A DNA stretch of 64,000 bases. Source: Sphingomonas canadensis (GTDB lineage: Bacteria > Pseudomonadota > Alphaproteobacteria > Sphingomonadales > Sphingomonadaceae). The position numbers and the translations under genes were made by a program. This document shows positions 43,845 to 51,634 of the stretch, piece by piece. How positions within the stretch are numbered: position 1 is the first letter of the stretch; every line of letters begins with the position of its first letter. The DNA is taken from NCBI RefSeq assembly GCF_026013525.1, contig NZ_JAPDRA010000002.1, positions 310,001 to 374,000 on the forward strand, read 5' to 3'. Under the pieces are notes generated by a model. The model was not told the DNA's origin, ran no database searches, and saw only the letters and a list, made by a program, of their open reading frames with translations.

Positions 43845-45626
43845 TTGACGACCCGTACCCCCGTCCGCCCCTTCCGATCGCGCGAATGGTTCGCCGCCCC
43901 GGGCCGCAGCGACATGGCGGCGCTCTATCTCGAGCGCTTCATGAATTACGGCATCACGCCGGACGAGCTGCGTAGCGGCAAGCCGATCATCGGCATCGCC
44001 CAATCGGGATCGGACATCGCGCCGTGCAACCGCATCCATCTGGAGACGGTGAAGCGCGTGCGCGAGGGCATATTGGCGGCGGGCGGCGTGCCGATGGAGT
44101 TTCCGCTCCACCCGATCTTCGAGAATTGCCGCCGCCCCACCGCGGCGCTGGACCGCAACCTGGCCTATCTGGGGCTGGTCGAGGTCCTCAACGGCTATCC
44201 CATCGACGCGGTGGTGCTGACCACCGGATGCGACAAGACCACGCCCAGCTCGCTGATGGCGGCATCCACGGTGGATATCCCGGCGATCGTCCTCTCGGGC
44301 GGGCCGATGCTCGACGGTTGGCATGAGGGCGAGCTGGTCGGCTCCGGCACCGTCATCTGGCGCAGCCGCCGCAAGATGGCCGCGGGCGAGATCGACGAGG
44401 AGGAGTTCCTGAAGCGCGCGATGGAGAGCGCGCCATCCGCCGGGCATTGCAACACCATGGGCACGGCATCGACGATGAACTCGATCGCCGAGGGGCTGGG
44501 CATGAGCCTGCCCGGCTGCGCGATGATCCCGGCGCCGTACCGCGAACGCGGGCAGATCGCCTTTGAGACCGGCAGGCGCATCGTGGAGATGGCCTATGAG
44601 GACCTGCGCCCGTCGAAGGTGCTCAGCCGGCAATCCTTCCTCAACGCGATCAAGCTGCTCACCGCGATCGGCGGATCGACCAACGCCCAGCCGCACCTGA
44701 ACGCGATGGCCCGCCACGCGGGCTTCACGCTGGACGCGGCGGACTGGATGGCCGGGTATGACCTGCCGCTGATCGTCAACATGCAGCCGGCCGGCGCCTA
44801 TCTGTCCGAGCGGTTCCACCGCGCGGGCGGCATCCCCGCCGTGCTGCGCGTGATGATCGAGGCGGGCGCGATCGACGGTTCGGTCGCCACCGTTACCGGC
44901 AGGACGCTGGCCGAGAATGTCGCTGCCGCGCCGATCAAGGATGCGGACGTCATCCTGCCCTGGGCCGCGCCGCTGAAGGAGCGGGCGGGGTTCCTGGTGC
45001 TGAAGGGCAATCTGTTCGACTTCGCGATCATGAAGACCAGCGTGATCGGCGAGGATTTCCGCGCCCGCTATCTCTCGCGCCCCGGCGCCGAGGGGGTGTT
45101 CGAGGGCCGCGCGATCGTGTTCGACGGATCGGACGACTATCATCACCGCATCAATGATCCCGCGCTGGCGATCGACGAGAACTGCATCCTCGTCATCCGC
45201 GGATCGGGCGTGCTCGGCTGGCCCGGATCGGCCGAGGTGGTGAACATGCAGCCGCCCGACGCGCTGCTGCAGAAGGGCATCCAGAGCCTGCCCACGCTGG
45301 GCGACGGGCGGCAATCGGGCACGTCGGACAGCCCCTCGATCCTCAACGCCTCGCCCGAGAGCGCGGCGGGCGGGGGCCTGCGCTGGCTGCGCACGGGAGA
45401 CACGATCCGCATCGATCTCAACACCGGCACCTGTGACGCGCTGGTGGATATGGCCGAGATCGCGCGCAGGCTGGCGGAGGAGACGATCCCGGCCGTGCCG
45501 CAGAGCAACACGCCCTGGGAGGAGTTGTACCGCGAGAAGACGGGCCAGCTAGGCGATGGCGGGGTGCTGGAGTTCGCGCTGAAATACCGGCGGACGAGCG
45601 AGAAGGTGCCGCGGCACAATCACTAG
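43845..45626 (+). CDS. xylD: Pentonate (xylonate/arabinonate) dehydratase, IlvD/Edd family
   Basis: 593 residues, Fe-S dehydratase family. Cluster-type cysteines appear in DIAPCNRIH, LTTGCDKTTPSS and SAGHCNTMGTASTMN. Other marks are AIGGSTNAQPHLNAMARHAG, GAYLSERFHRAGGIPAVL, and GSGVLGWPGSAEVVNMQPP near the C-terminus. Length and motifs fit pentonate dehydratases rather than IlvD proper. With xylB, xylC and xylX nearby the likely reaction is D-xylonate to 2-keto-3-deoxy-D-xylonate. L-arabinonate is the alternative substrate. TTG start at 43845 with GGAG seven bases upstream. Confidence 0.88.
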   Translation: MTTRTPVRPFRSREWFAAPGRSDMAALYLERFMNYGITPDELRSGKPIIGIAQSGSDIAPCNRIHLETVKRVREGILAAGGVPMEFPLHPIFENCRRPTAALDRNLAYLGLVEVLNGYPIDAVVLTTGCDKTTPSSLMAASTVDIPAIVLSGGPMLDGWHEGELVGSGTVIWRSRRKMAAGEIDEEEFLKRAMESAPSAGHCNTMGTASTMNSIAEGLGMSLPGCAMIPAPYRERGQIAFETGRRIVEMAYEDLRPSKVLSRQSFLNAIKLLTAIGGSTNAQPHLNAMARHAGFTLDAADWMAGYDLPLIVNMQPAGAYLSERFHRAGGIPAVLRVMIEAGAIDGSVATVTGRTLAENVAAAPIKDADVILPWAAPLKERAGFLVLKGNLFDFAIMKTSVIGEDFRARYLSRPGAEGVFEGRAIVFDGSDDYHHRINDPALAIDENCILVIRGSGVLGWPGSAEVVNMQPPDALLQKGIQSLPTLGDGRQSGTSDSPSILNASPESAAGGGLRWLRTGDTIRIDLNTGTCDALVDMAEIARRLAEETIPAVPQSNTPWEELYREKTGQLGDGGVLEFALKYRRTSEKVPRHNH

Positions 45627-45730
45627 CGCGGGCCGCTGCGGCCGGGATGGCTTGCGAGCCGGCGGCGGGGGCTTTCCCCAATGCGGTCTGCGTCGAACCC
45701 GGGCCTCGGCCTTCGCCGGGGAATATCCGG

Positions 45731-45760
45731 GGCTAAGAAACTTAGCCGATCGGCAAAGTT
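45731..45760. promoter_or_regulatory. Overlapping inverted repeats upstream of arsR-type gene
   Basis: GGCTAAG-AAA-CTTAGCC (45731-45747, perfect) overlaps AACTTAGCCGATCGGCAAAGTT (45739-45760, 10 of 11 pairs). The motif ACTTAGC recurs at 45791-45797. These are probable sites for autoregulation by the ArsR-type protein. Confidence 0.6.
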
Positions 45761-45800
45761 TTCGCTTGCGCCGCCGCGCCGGCTCGCAATACTTAGCGAT

Positions 45801-46142
45801 ATGTCTAACTATGATCCCGATCTCTCGCGGCTGTTTCACGCGCTCGCCGATCCCACGCGGCGGGCGATCCTGACGCGGCTGGCCAAGATGCCCGCGCGGG
45901 TGACCGATCTGGCCGGACCGACGGGGCTGCGCCTGCCCACGGTGATGCGCCACCTGTCCGTGCTGGAGGAGGCTGGACTGATCGCCACCTCCAAGGACGG
46001 GCGGATCCGCACCTGCGCGATCGTGCCCGAGGCATTCGATCCGGCGCGGACCTGGCTCGATGAGCAGCGCGCGATCTGGGAGGGCAGGCTGGACCGGCTG
46101 GACGCTTTCGTGATGCGAGTGATGAAGGAACGCGAAGAATGA
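45801..46142 (+). CDS. ArsR-family regulator paired with AHSA1-domain protein
   Basis: 113 residues. Winged helix LFHALADPTRRAILTRLAKMPARVTDLAG, recognition helix LRLPTVMRHLSVLEEAGLIATSKDGRIRT. Its only cysteine is in IRTCAIV, so classical thiolate metal sensing is unlikely. This subgroup typically forms an operon with an AHSA1/SRPBCC gene, which it overlaps here by four bases (ATGA). ATG at 45801 is preferred over an upstream frame extension that would run through the operator region. Confidence 0.88.
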   Translation: MSNYDPDLSRLFHALADPTRRAILTRLAKMPARVTDLAGPTGLRLPTVMRHLSVLEEAGLIATSKDGRIRTCAIVPEAFDPARTWLDEQRAIWEGRLDRLDAFVMRVMKEREE

Positions 46143-47047
46143 CGCAGGACAGTGCCGCCGTGCCCGCCGGCCCCCAGGACCGGTTTGCCACGCTCCGTTT
46201 CGAGCGGGAGGCTGCGGCCCCGCTGGACGTGCTGTGGGAGGCGTGGACCGCGCCCGCCGCCCGCGCGGTGTGGGCCGCGCCGTCGCCTGCAGTGACGGTG
46301 GCGTTCCTTGAGGCCGATAGCCGGGTGGGCGGGCGCGAGGTTTCACTCTGCAAGATTGCGGGCCAGCCGGACATCCGCTGCGAATGCGGCTGGCTGGCGC
46401 TGCAGCCTGCGCTGCGCAGCGTGAACTATGAGGTGGTCTCGGCGGAGGGCGAGACGCTGTCGATCGCGCTGGTGACCGCGGATTTCTCCGGCGACGCGGT
46501 GCGCAGCCGGCTGGTGGTGACGGTGCAGCTTTCCGCCGTCGCGAAGGATATGGCGGCGGGCTATCGCGAAGGATTCGGCGCGGGGCTCGACAATCTGGCG
46601 GCCGTGGCGGAGCGCACGATGCTGCTCCAGCGCGTGATCCGGGCGCCGCGCTCCGTGGTGTGGGGCGCGTGGGTGAACCCGGAGACGCTGCCGCAATGGT
46701 GGGGACCGGATGGCTTCTCGTGCCGCACCGATCGCATCGACCTGAGAAGCGGCGGCGAATGGGTGTTCGACATGATCGGGCCGGACGGCACGGTGTTCCC
46801 GAACCACCATCTCTATCACGAGGTGCTGCCGGAGGAACGGCTGGGCTATTCGCTGCTATGGGGCGAGAACGGCCCGAAGCACGCCGACGCCTGGGCTTCG
46901 TTCGAGGAATGGGACGGCGCGACGAAGGTGACGCTGGGGATGATATTCAGCACCGCCGCCGAGTTCCAGAACGCCAAGGGGTTCGGCGCGGTGGAACTGG
47001 GGCACCAGACGCTGGCCAAGCTGGAGCATTTCATCCAGCCGCGCTGA
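46139..47047 (+). CDS. Tandem AHSA1/SRPBCC-domain protein
   Basis: 302 residues with two START-like SRPBCC (AHSA1) domains. The first is about 15-155 (FEREAAAPLDVLWEAWTAPAARAVWA), the second about 160-300 (QRVIRAPRSVVWGAWVNPETLPQWWGPDGF, EWVFDMIGPDG, GAVELGHQTLAKLEHFI). The fold binds hydrophobic ligands or acts in Hsp90-co-chaperone-like roles, and bacterial function is unclear. Translationally coupled to the ArsR-type regulator. The second domain is the better conserved. Confidence 0.85.
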   Translation: MTQDSAAVPAGPQDRFATLRFEREAAAPLDVLWEAWTAPAARAVWAAPSPAVTVAFLEADSRVGGREVSLCKIAGQPDIRCECGWLALQPALRSVNYEVVSAEGETLSIALVTADFSGDAVRSRLVVTVQLSAVAKDMAAGYREGFGAGLDNLAAVAERTMLLQRVIRAPRSVVWGAWVNPETLPQWWGPDGFSCRTDRIDLRSGGEWVFDMIGPDGTVFPNHHLYHEVLPEERLGYSLLWGENGPKHADAWASFEEWDGATKVTLGMIFSTAAEFQNAKGFGAVELGHQTLAKLEHFIQPR

Positions 47048-47060
47048 TGCGGCGGGCGGC

Positions 47061-48257
47061 CTATAGCGCCTGCGCGGCGGCCCAGCCGCTGGCCCAGGCC
47101 CATTGGAAGTTATAGCCGCCCAGCCAGCCGGTGACGTCCACCGCCTCGCCGATCGCAAACAGCCCCGGCACGCGCCGCGCCTCCATCGTCTGCGAGGAGA
47201 GCTCGGCGGTGCTGATGCCGCCCACGGTCACCTCGGCCTTGGCGAAGCCCTCCGATCCGCTGGGGGTGAAGCGCCAGCCGGTCAGCCTGCGCTCGGCCTC
47301 GGCCAGCGCGCCATCGCGCAGGTTCGCCAGCTCGCCGTTCAGCGCGAGCCGTTCGGCCAGCGCCTCGGCCAGCCGGTCGGGCAGGGTGCGGGCGAGCAGG
47401 CTGCGCAGCGTGGCGCGCGGCTGGGCGCGCTTGGCCTCCGTCAGCCATCCCGGTGCCGCGCCGGGAAGAAAATCCACTGCGATCGCCTCGCCATGGCGCC
47501 AATAGGAAGAGACCTGGAGGATCGCCGGCCCCGATAGCCCGCGATGCGTGAACAGCGCGGCTTCCGCGAACGCCGCCTTGCCGCAACGCGCGACCACCGG
47601 GGCGGAGACGCCCGAAAGCTCGCGGAACAACGCCTCGTCCGGCCCCAATGTCAGCGGCACCAGCGCAGGGCGTGGCTCGACCACCTTGAGCCCGAAGCGG
47701 CGCGCCAGATCATAGGCGAAGCCGGTCGCGCCCAGCTTTGGGATCGAAGGGCCGCCGGTGGCGATCACCAGCGCGGGCGCCCGGGCGGTGCGGCTGCCGG
47801 CGGTGACGCGGAACATGCCGTCCGCATGCTCCACCGCCGCAATCGGCTGGCCCAGCGCGATCTCCACCCCGCCGCGATCGCATTCGTCCATCAGCATCGC
47901 CACGATCTGCTTCGCCGATCCGTCGCAGAAGAGCTGGCCCAGCGTCTTTTCGTGCCAGGCGATGCCGTGGCGGTCGACCAGCGCCAGGAAATCCTGCGGG
48001 CCGAAGCGGCTGAGCGCCGATTTGGCGAAATGCCGGTTGGCCGACAGGAAACGATCGGGCGCGGTGCCCAGATTGGTGAAGTTGCACCGCCCGCCGCCGG
48101 AGATCAGGATCTTGCGCCCCGGCGCGCCGGCATGATCGATCAGCAGCACGCGCCGCCCGCGCTGGCCCGCCATGGCGGCACAGAACATCCCTGCCGCCCC
48201 CGCGCCGAGCACGATAGCGTCATGGGTTTCGGGTTCGGCTGGGGCGTCTTGCGGCAT
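47061..48257 (-). CDS. HI0933/YhiN-type FAD-dependent oxidoreductase
   Basis: 398 residues. FAD loop VLGAGAAGMFCAAMAG, then the family hallmark GRKILISGGGRCNFTN, FCDGSAKQIVAMLMDECDRGGVEI, IATGGPSIPKLGATGFAYDLA and the closing AIGEAVDVTGWLGGYNFQWAWASGWAAA. Members are called aminoacetone-oxidase-family or BaiN-like flavoproteins; the physiological reaction is not settled. Start ATG 48257. It is 33 bp beyond the glutaredoxin-MauE gene on the same strand and could be the last gene of that operon. Confidence 0.88.
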   Translation of the reverse strand: MPQDAPAEPETHDAIVLGAGAAGMFCAAMAGQRGRRVLLIDHAGAPGRKILISGGGRCNFTNLGTAPDRFLSANRHFAKSALSRFGPQDFLALVDRHGIAWHEKTLGQLFCDGSAKQIVAMLMDECDRGGVEIALGQPIAAVEHADGMFRVTAGSRTARAPALVIATGGPSIPKLGATGFAYDLARRFGLKVVEPRPALVPLTLGPDEALFRELSGVSAPVVARCGKAAFAEAALFTHRGLSGPAILQVSSYWRHGEAIAVDFLPGAAPGWLTEAKRAQPRATLRSLLARTLPDRLAEALAERLALNGELANLRDGALAEAERRLTGWRFTPSGSEGFAKAEVTVGGISTAELSSQTMEARRVPGLFAIGEAVDVTGWLGGYNFQWAWASGWAAAQAL

Positions 48258-48290
48258 CGGTCCCGCGCTAGACGGTTTCCCGCGCCAAAG

Positions 48291-49031
48291 TCACCCCAGC
48301 AGCATCCACAGCGCCATTCCCACCATCATCAGATTCTCGGTGAGCGAGAGGAAGCCCAGCGGCACGTTGCTGTCGCCGCCCACGCAGGCGCATTTCAGCG
48401 TGCGCCGGTCGATATACACCGCCTTGAAAACCGAAACCGCGCCGATGCCGCCGATGAACAGCGATATCGGGATCGCGATCCGGTGCATCAGCGGCTCGCC
48501 CAGCATCAGCACGCCCGCCAGCGCCTCCGCATAAGGATAGACGCGGCCATAGGGCACCCAGCGGCGCGCGAGCAGGTCATAGTTGAGGAACATCGTCGCG
48601 AAGCTCTCCACATCGCGGAGCTTCAGGATCGCCAGCACGCACATGCTGAGCGCGACGAACCACTGCAGCGCCTGTGGCGTGAGGGCTGCTCCGGTGACGG
48701 CATGGCTGAGCGCCAGCGCCGCCGCGGCCGTCACCGCGAACAGCGCGATCACCGGAGCATAGCTGGTGGCCTTGGGATCGCGCACGCGCAGGCCGAAATG
48801 CCGTCGCAGATCGTCGTGCCCGCCGATGCGGACGCCGTCGATGAAGGTCTGCGGTGTGGTGGCGACGCCATGCTGGGCCTTGAACGCATCGGTTTCCGCG
48901 CGGGTCGTGAGCCAGCGGTCGTCCACCGCATAGCCGCGGCTGCGCAGCAGGTGCAGCGCCTTCAGTCCATAGGGGCAGACGTGATCGGGCATCACCATCC
49001 GGTAGAGGGTGGCCTGGGGCTTGCCGGTCAT
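48291..49031 (-). CDS. Glutaredoxin-MauE/DoxX-like membrane fusion
   Basis: 246 residues. The N-terminal glutaredoxin domain (about 5-85) has the redox site VCPYGLKALHLL, with CPYG instead of the usual CPYC, and TTPQTFIDGVRIGGHDDL. The C-terminal part has four transmembrane helices of the MauE/DoxX type and a conserved-looking KCACVGGDSNVPLGFLSLTEN loop. It suggests a membrane thiol-disulfide or metal-handling role (inference). It lies downstream of the cysteine-rich peptide gene on the same strand, apparently under the mer-type promoter. Confidence 0.85.
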   Translation of the reverse strand: MTGKPQATLYRMVMPDHVCPYGLKALHLLRSRGYAVDDRWLTTRAETDAFKAQHGVATTPQTFIDGVRIGGHDDLRRHFGLRVRDPKATSYAPVIALFAVTAAAALALSHAVTGAALTPQALQWFVALSMCVLAILKLRDVESFATMFLNYDLLARRWVPYGRVYPYAEALAGVLMLGEPLMHRIAIPISLFIGGIGAVSVFKAVYIDRRTLKCACVGGDSNVPLGFLSLTENLMMVGMALWMLLG

Positions 49032-49113
49032 CGCGGGTCTCGCTCGTTCGTTCGCCGGGAATGGGGGCGGGCCGCGCCGGGAAGAGGGGGGATGGCGCGG
49101 CCCGGCGCGGGCA

Positions 49114-49233
49114 TCAGCAGCCGCAGTTCTTGCAGCCGCAGCGCTTGCAGCCGCAGCGCTTGCTGTTCCGCGCGCAGTTGCACGGATTGCAGCGGCACGG
49201 GTTGCAGGTGCACCCCTGGGTCGGTTCGGTCAT
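49114..49233 (-). CDS. 39-residue Cys-rich metallothionein-like peptide
   Basis: Translated by hand: 39 residues, 12 cysteines (positions 8, 10, 13, 15, 18, 20, 27, 29, 32, 34, 37, 39), arranged as six CxC pairs (CTC, CRC, CNC and three CGC) with Lys/Arg/Asn between them. The peptide begins MTEPTQG and ends with Cys39. ATG at 49233 with GAGGAGA a few bases upstream; stop TGA at 49114-49116. The composition and spacing are those of a metallothionein, and the gene stands 39 bp after the -10 of a MerR-type promoter. I do not recognise a named family. Confidence 0.82.
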   Translation of the reverse strand: MTEPTQGCTCNPCRCNPCNCARNSKRCGCKRCGCKNCGC

Positions 49234-49271
49234 GGGTCTTCTCCTCATCTTGTCCAAGAGCGGACCCGGCC

Positions 49272-49303
49272 CATATAGGTTCCGTACCATGGTACGGAGT
49301 CAA
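49272..49303 (-). promoter_or_regulatory. MerR-type promoter of the metallothionein-like gene
   Basis: On the minus strand: -35 TTGACT (49298-49303), a 20-base spacer, -10 TATATG (49272-49277). The spacer contains the perfect palindrome CCGTACCATGGTACGG (49282-49297). The overlong spacer with a centred dyad is the hallmark of MerR-activated promoters, and the -35 plus dyad arms match the mercury-resistance operator as I remember it. Confidence 0.88.
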
Positions 49304-49305
49304 GC

Positions 49306-49707
49306 ATGAAAAGCATGACCATCGCGGGGCTGGCCAAGGCGGGCGGCGTGGGGGTGGAGACGGTGCGCTATTACCAGCGCCGCGGCCTGCTCGGTACGCC
49401 CGATCGCGGCGGCGGCGGCATCAACGGCGGTGTGCGGCGCTATACGGATGCGGACGCGCGGCGGCTGCGCTTCATCCGGTCGGCCCAGGCGGCGGGCTTT
49501 ACGCTGGACGAGATCGCCGAGCTGCTCGCGCTCGACGCCACCGGCGATCGCCCCCGTGCCCGCGCGCTGGCCGAGGAGCGCATCGCCGCGCTGGACGCGA
49601 AGATCGCCGAGCTGGAGGCGGCACGGGCGTCGTTGAAGCGTCTGGCGGGCGAATGCGCGGCAGGGACCAGCGGGCCGTGCCCGATCATCGCGGCGTTCGA
49701 GGGTTAG
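49306..49707 (+). CDS. MerR-family metalloregulator
   Basis: 133 residues. DNA-binding helix-turn-helix IAGLAKAGGVGVETVRYYQRRGLL, wing GVRRYTDADARRLRFIRSAQAAGFTLDEIAELL, dimerisation helix, and C-terminal metal loop with Cys117 and Cys125 (GECAAGTSGPCPIIAAF). In mercury MerR the ligands are Cys82, Cys117 and Cys126. The Cys82 equivalent is missing here (TGDRPRAR), so the ligand set is altered. Divergent from the Cys-rich peptide gene across the mer-type promoter, which it presumably controls together with its own transcription. Confidence 0.9.
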   Translation: MKSMTIAGLAKAGGVGVETVRYYQRRGLLGTPDRGGGGINGGVRRYTDADARRLRFIRSAQAAGFTLDEIAELLALDATGDRPRARALAEERIAALDAKIAELEAARASLKRLAGECAAGTSGPCPIIAAFEG

Positions 49708-49715
49708 GGGGCGTC

Positions 49716-49845
49716 CCAATCCTTCCCCGCCAGGGGGAGGTGGCACGCGCAGCGTGACGGAGGGGGAGGAAGCCCCGGCGGATGTTCTGGAAACCTCCCC
49801 CTCCACCGCTTCGCGGTCCCCCTCCCCCTGGCGGGGAAGGATTGG
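49716..49845. repeat. Intergenic long inverted repeat between merR-type gene and xylC
   Basis: A perfect 25-bp inverted repeat (49716-49740 against 49821-49845) is separated by 80 bp that contain a second GGGGGAGG/CCTCCCCC pair and CCGCTTCGCGG. Its position between convergent genes suits bidirectional termination. Confidence 0.88.
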
Positions 49846-49863
49846 AGGGAGACGGGCGGCCCC

Positions 49864-50751
49864 CTAAACCCCCACCCGGATTTCCGGGCAGGGGAGGCCC
49901 GGTACGGCCACCTCGAACGCGAACAGGTCGCCCTCGCGGGGTTCCTTCGCCACTTCCTCCGGTGTGCAGTGTTTGCGGGCGGTGGTGGCGTAGACGGTCT
50001 TCAGGCCGGGGCCGCCGAACGCGATCTTGGTGATCGCGCTCACGGGGAAGCGGATTACCTCCAGCAGCTCGCCCGCGGGCGAATAGCGGCGGACGGCACC
50101 GCCCTTGTACAGGCCCGTCCACACACAGCCCTCGGCATCCACGGTGGGGCCGTCGGGATAGCCTTCCTCATTGGGGATGGCCGCGAACAGGCGGCGGTTG
50201 GAAAGGCGGCCGTCCTCGCCCACGTCGCAGGCATGGATAAGGCCGCCCAGCGTATCGGTGTGATACAGGATGCGCCCGTCGGGGCTCAGCGCGGGGCCGT
50301 TGGTGATCGAGCAGAGATCGCTCTCGCGCACGCAGGCCCCGTCCGCGCCCAGGCGATAGATGCAGCCGCTCACCGTCGCCTCGCCATCGTCCATCGTGCC
50401 GAACCACAGCCGGCCGAGCGGATCGACGGTGGCGTCGTTCAGCCGGTTGTTCGGATGCTGCGGCTCTGGATCGCACAGCGGCGCGAAGCTGCCGTCTGCC
50501 GGATCGAAGCGCGCCAGCCCGGTCTTCAGCCCCGCGACGAAGCCGCCGCCCGCGATGGGGAGCACGAAGCCGACCTGATCCGGCGCGGCCCATTCGCTGC
50601 GCTCGCCGCTCGCCGGATCATAGCGATAGATGCGGTGGCGCTTGATGTCGGTGAACCACAGCGCTGCATCGCGCGCGACCCACACCGGCCCTTCGAGCAG
50701 CGGGCCGCCAAGCGCCCAGATGCTGACCGGTTCGGAGCGCTGGACGGCCAC
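49864..50751 (-). CDS. xylC: D-xylonolactonase (SMP-30/gluconolactonase family)
   Basis: 295-residue six-blade propeller. Resembles Caulobacter XylC: LGGPLLEGPVWVARDAALWFTDIKRHRIYRYDPASGER, NRLNDATVDPLGRLWFGTMDDGE (metal-binding Asn/Asp), SITNGPALSPDGRILYHTDT, YPDGPTVDAEGCVW. It opens xylono-lactone to xylonate in the Weimberg route. GTG start at 50751, ten bases after the xylB stop, with GAGG overlapping that stop. Last gene of xylX-xylB-xylC. Confidence 0.9.
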   Translation of the reverse strand: MAVQRSEPVSIWALGGPLLEGPVWVARDAALWFTDIKRHRIYRYDPASGERSEWAAPDQVGFVLPIAGGGFVAGLKTGLARFDPADGSFAPLCDPEPQHPNNRLNDATVDPLGRLWFGTMDDGEATVSGCIYRLGADGACVRESDLCSITNGPALSPDGRILYHTDTLGGLIHACDVGEDGRLSNRRLFAAIPNEEGYPDGPTVDAEGCVWTGLYKGGAVRRYSPAGELLEVIRFPVSAITKIAFGGPGLKTVYATTARKHCTPEEVAKEPREGDLFAFEVAVPGLPCPEIRVGV

Positions 50752-50761
50752 CGGCAGGGCC

Positions 50762-51559
50762 TCAGCGCCAACCGGCGTCGACGAAATATTCGTGGGCGGT
50801 GATCAGCCGCGCATCGTCGGACGCCAGGAACAGCGCCATCGCCGCGATGTCGTCGGGCACCAGCCGCCCCTTCAGGCATTGCGCGCCGACGATCTCCGCC
50901 TCGCCCTCGGGCGTGTACCACTTCATCTGGCGCGGCGTCTGAACGTTGCCGGGCACGATGCAGACCGATCGGATGCCGTCCGGCCCCAGCTCGCGCGCCA
51001 GGCTGCGGTTCAGCCCTTCGATCGCTGCCTTGGCGGTCTGGTAGAGCGTCAGCCCCTCCAGCCCCAGATGCCACGAGATCGAGCCCAGGTTCACGATCAC
51101 GCCGCCGCCCTTCTGCCGCATGCCGGGCACCACCGCCTGGGCGCAGAAGAACAGGTGCTTCAGGTTCACGTTCAGCCGGTTTTCCCAATAGGCCTCGGTG
51201 ATCTGGTCGATCGTGTGGCGATCGTCGTTGGCGGCGTTGTTGATCAGGATGTCGAACGGGCCGTTGTCGTCGATCAGCTTGCGGATCGTGGCCTGAACCG
51301 CTTCGATATCGGTCAGGTCTACGCGCTGGAAGATCGGCGGCTGCTGGACCCCCGACAGGCTTTCCACCAGCGCACGCGAATCCTCCTCTGCGATGTCGAA
51401 GAAGGTGACGTCGCACCCCTGGCGGACGAAGCCCTGGACGATGCCCGCACCGATGCCCGATCCGCCGCCGGTGACCAGCACGCGCTTTCCGCGAAGGCTG
51501 GGATAGATGGCGCGCTGTTCGCTGGTGAGCGGCTTGAGCATGGGATCAGCTTCCGACAT
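50762..51559 (-). CDS. xylB: D-xylose 1-dehydrogenase (NAD), short-chain dehydrogenase
   Basis: 265 residues, closely resembling Caulobacter XylB. NAD loop LVTGGGSGIGAGIVQGF, Asp-rich FFDIAEEDSRAL favouring NAD, NNAANDDRH, catalytic Ser in GSISWHLGLEGLTLYQTAKAAIEG with the YxxxK pair, PGNVQTPRQMKWYTPEGEAEIVGAQCLKGR, and C-terminal HEYFVDAGWR. It oxidises D-xylose to xylonolactone. The annotated ATG 51559 has a poor ribosome-binding site; an in-frame ATG at 51541 with GGAAG eight bases upstream may be the real start. Confidence 0.92.
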   Translation of the reverse strand: MSEADPMLKPLTSEQRAIYPSLRGKRVLVTGGGSGIGAGIVQGFVRQGCDVTFFDIAEEDSRALVESLSGVQQPPIFQRVDLTDIEAVQATIRKLIDDNGPFDILINNAANDDRHTIDQITEAYWENRLNVNLKHLFFCAQAVVPGMRQKGGGVIVNLGSISWHLGLEGLTLYQTAKAAIEGLNRSLARELGPDGIRSVCIVPGNVQTPRQMKWYTPEGEAEIVGAQCLKGRLVPDDIAAMALFLASDDARLITAHEYFVDAGWR

Positions 51560-51634
51560 TAGAAATTGCTACTCCGGAACAGCGCGCGGCGCCCGGGCGC
51601 GCGAAAATCGTGACTTGGGAAGGGGCGCGGCCGC

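Noticed and set aside
49131-49172. 15-bp tandem repeat GCAGCCGCAGCGCTT as a possible CRISPR or VNTR
   Set aside because: It is the coding sequence of repeated Cys-Gly-Cys units in the metallothionein-like peptide, with no spacers.
49028-49303. 91-codon minus-strand frame (Leu/Gln/Arg-rich) over the Cys-rich peptide
   Set aside because: It would start inside the MerR-type promoter. Another frame gives the 12-Cys peptide with a good ribosome-binding site and a regular CxC pattern.
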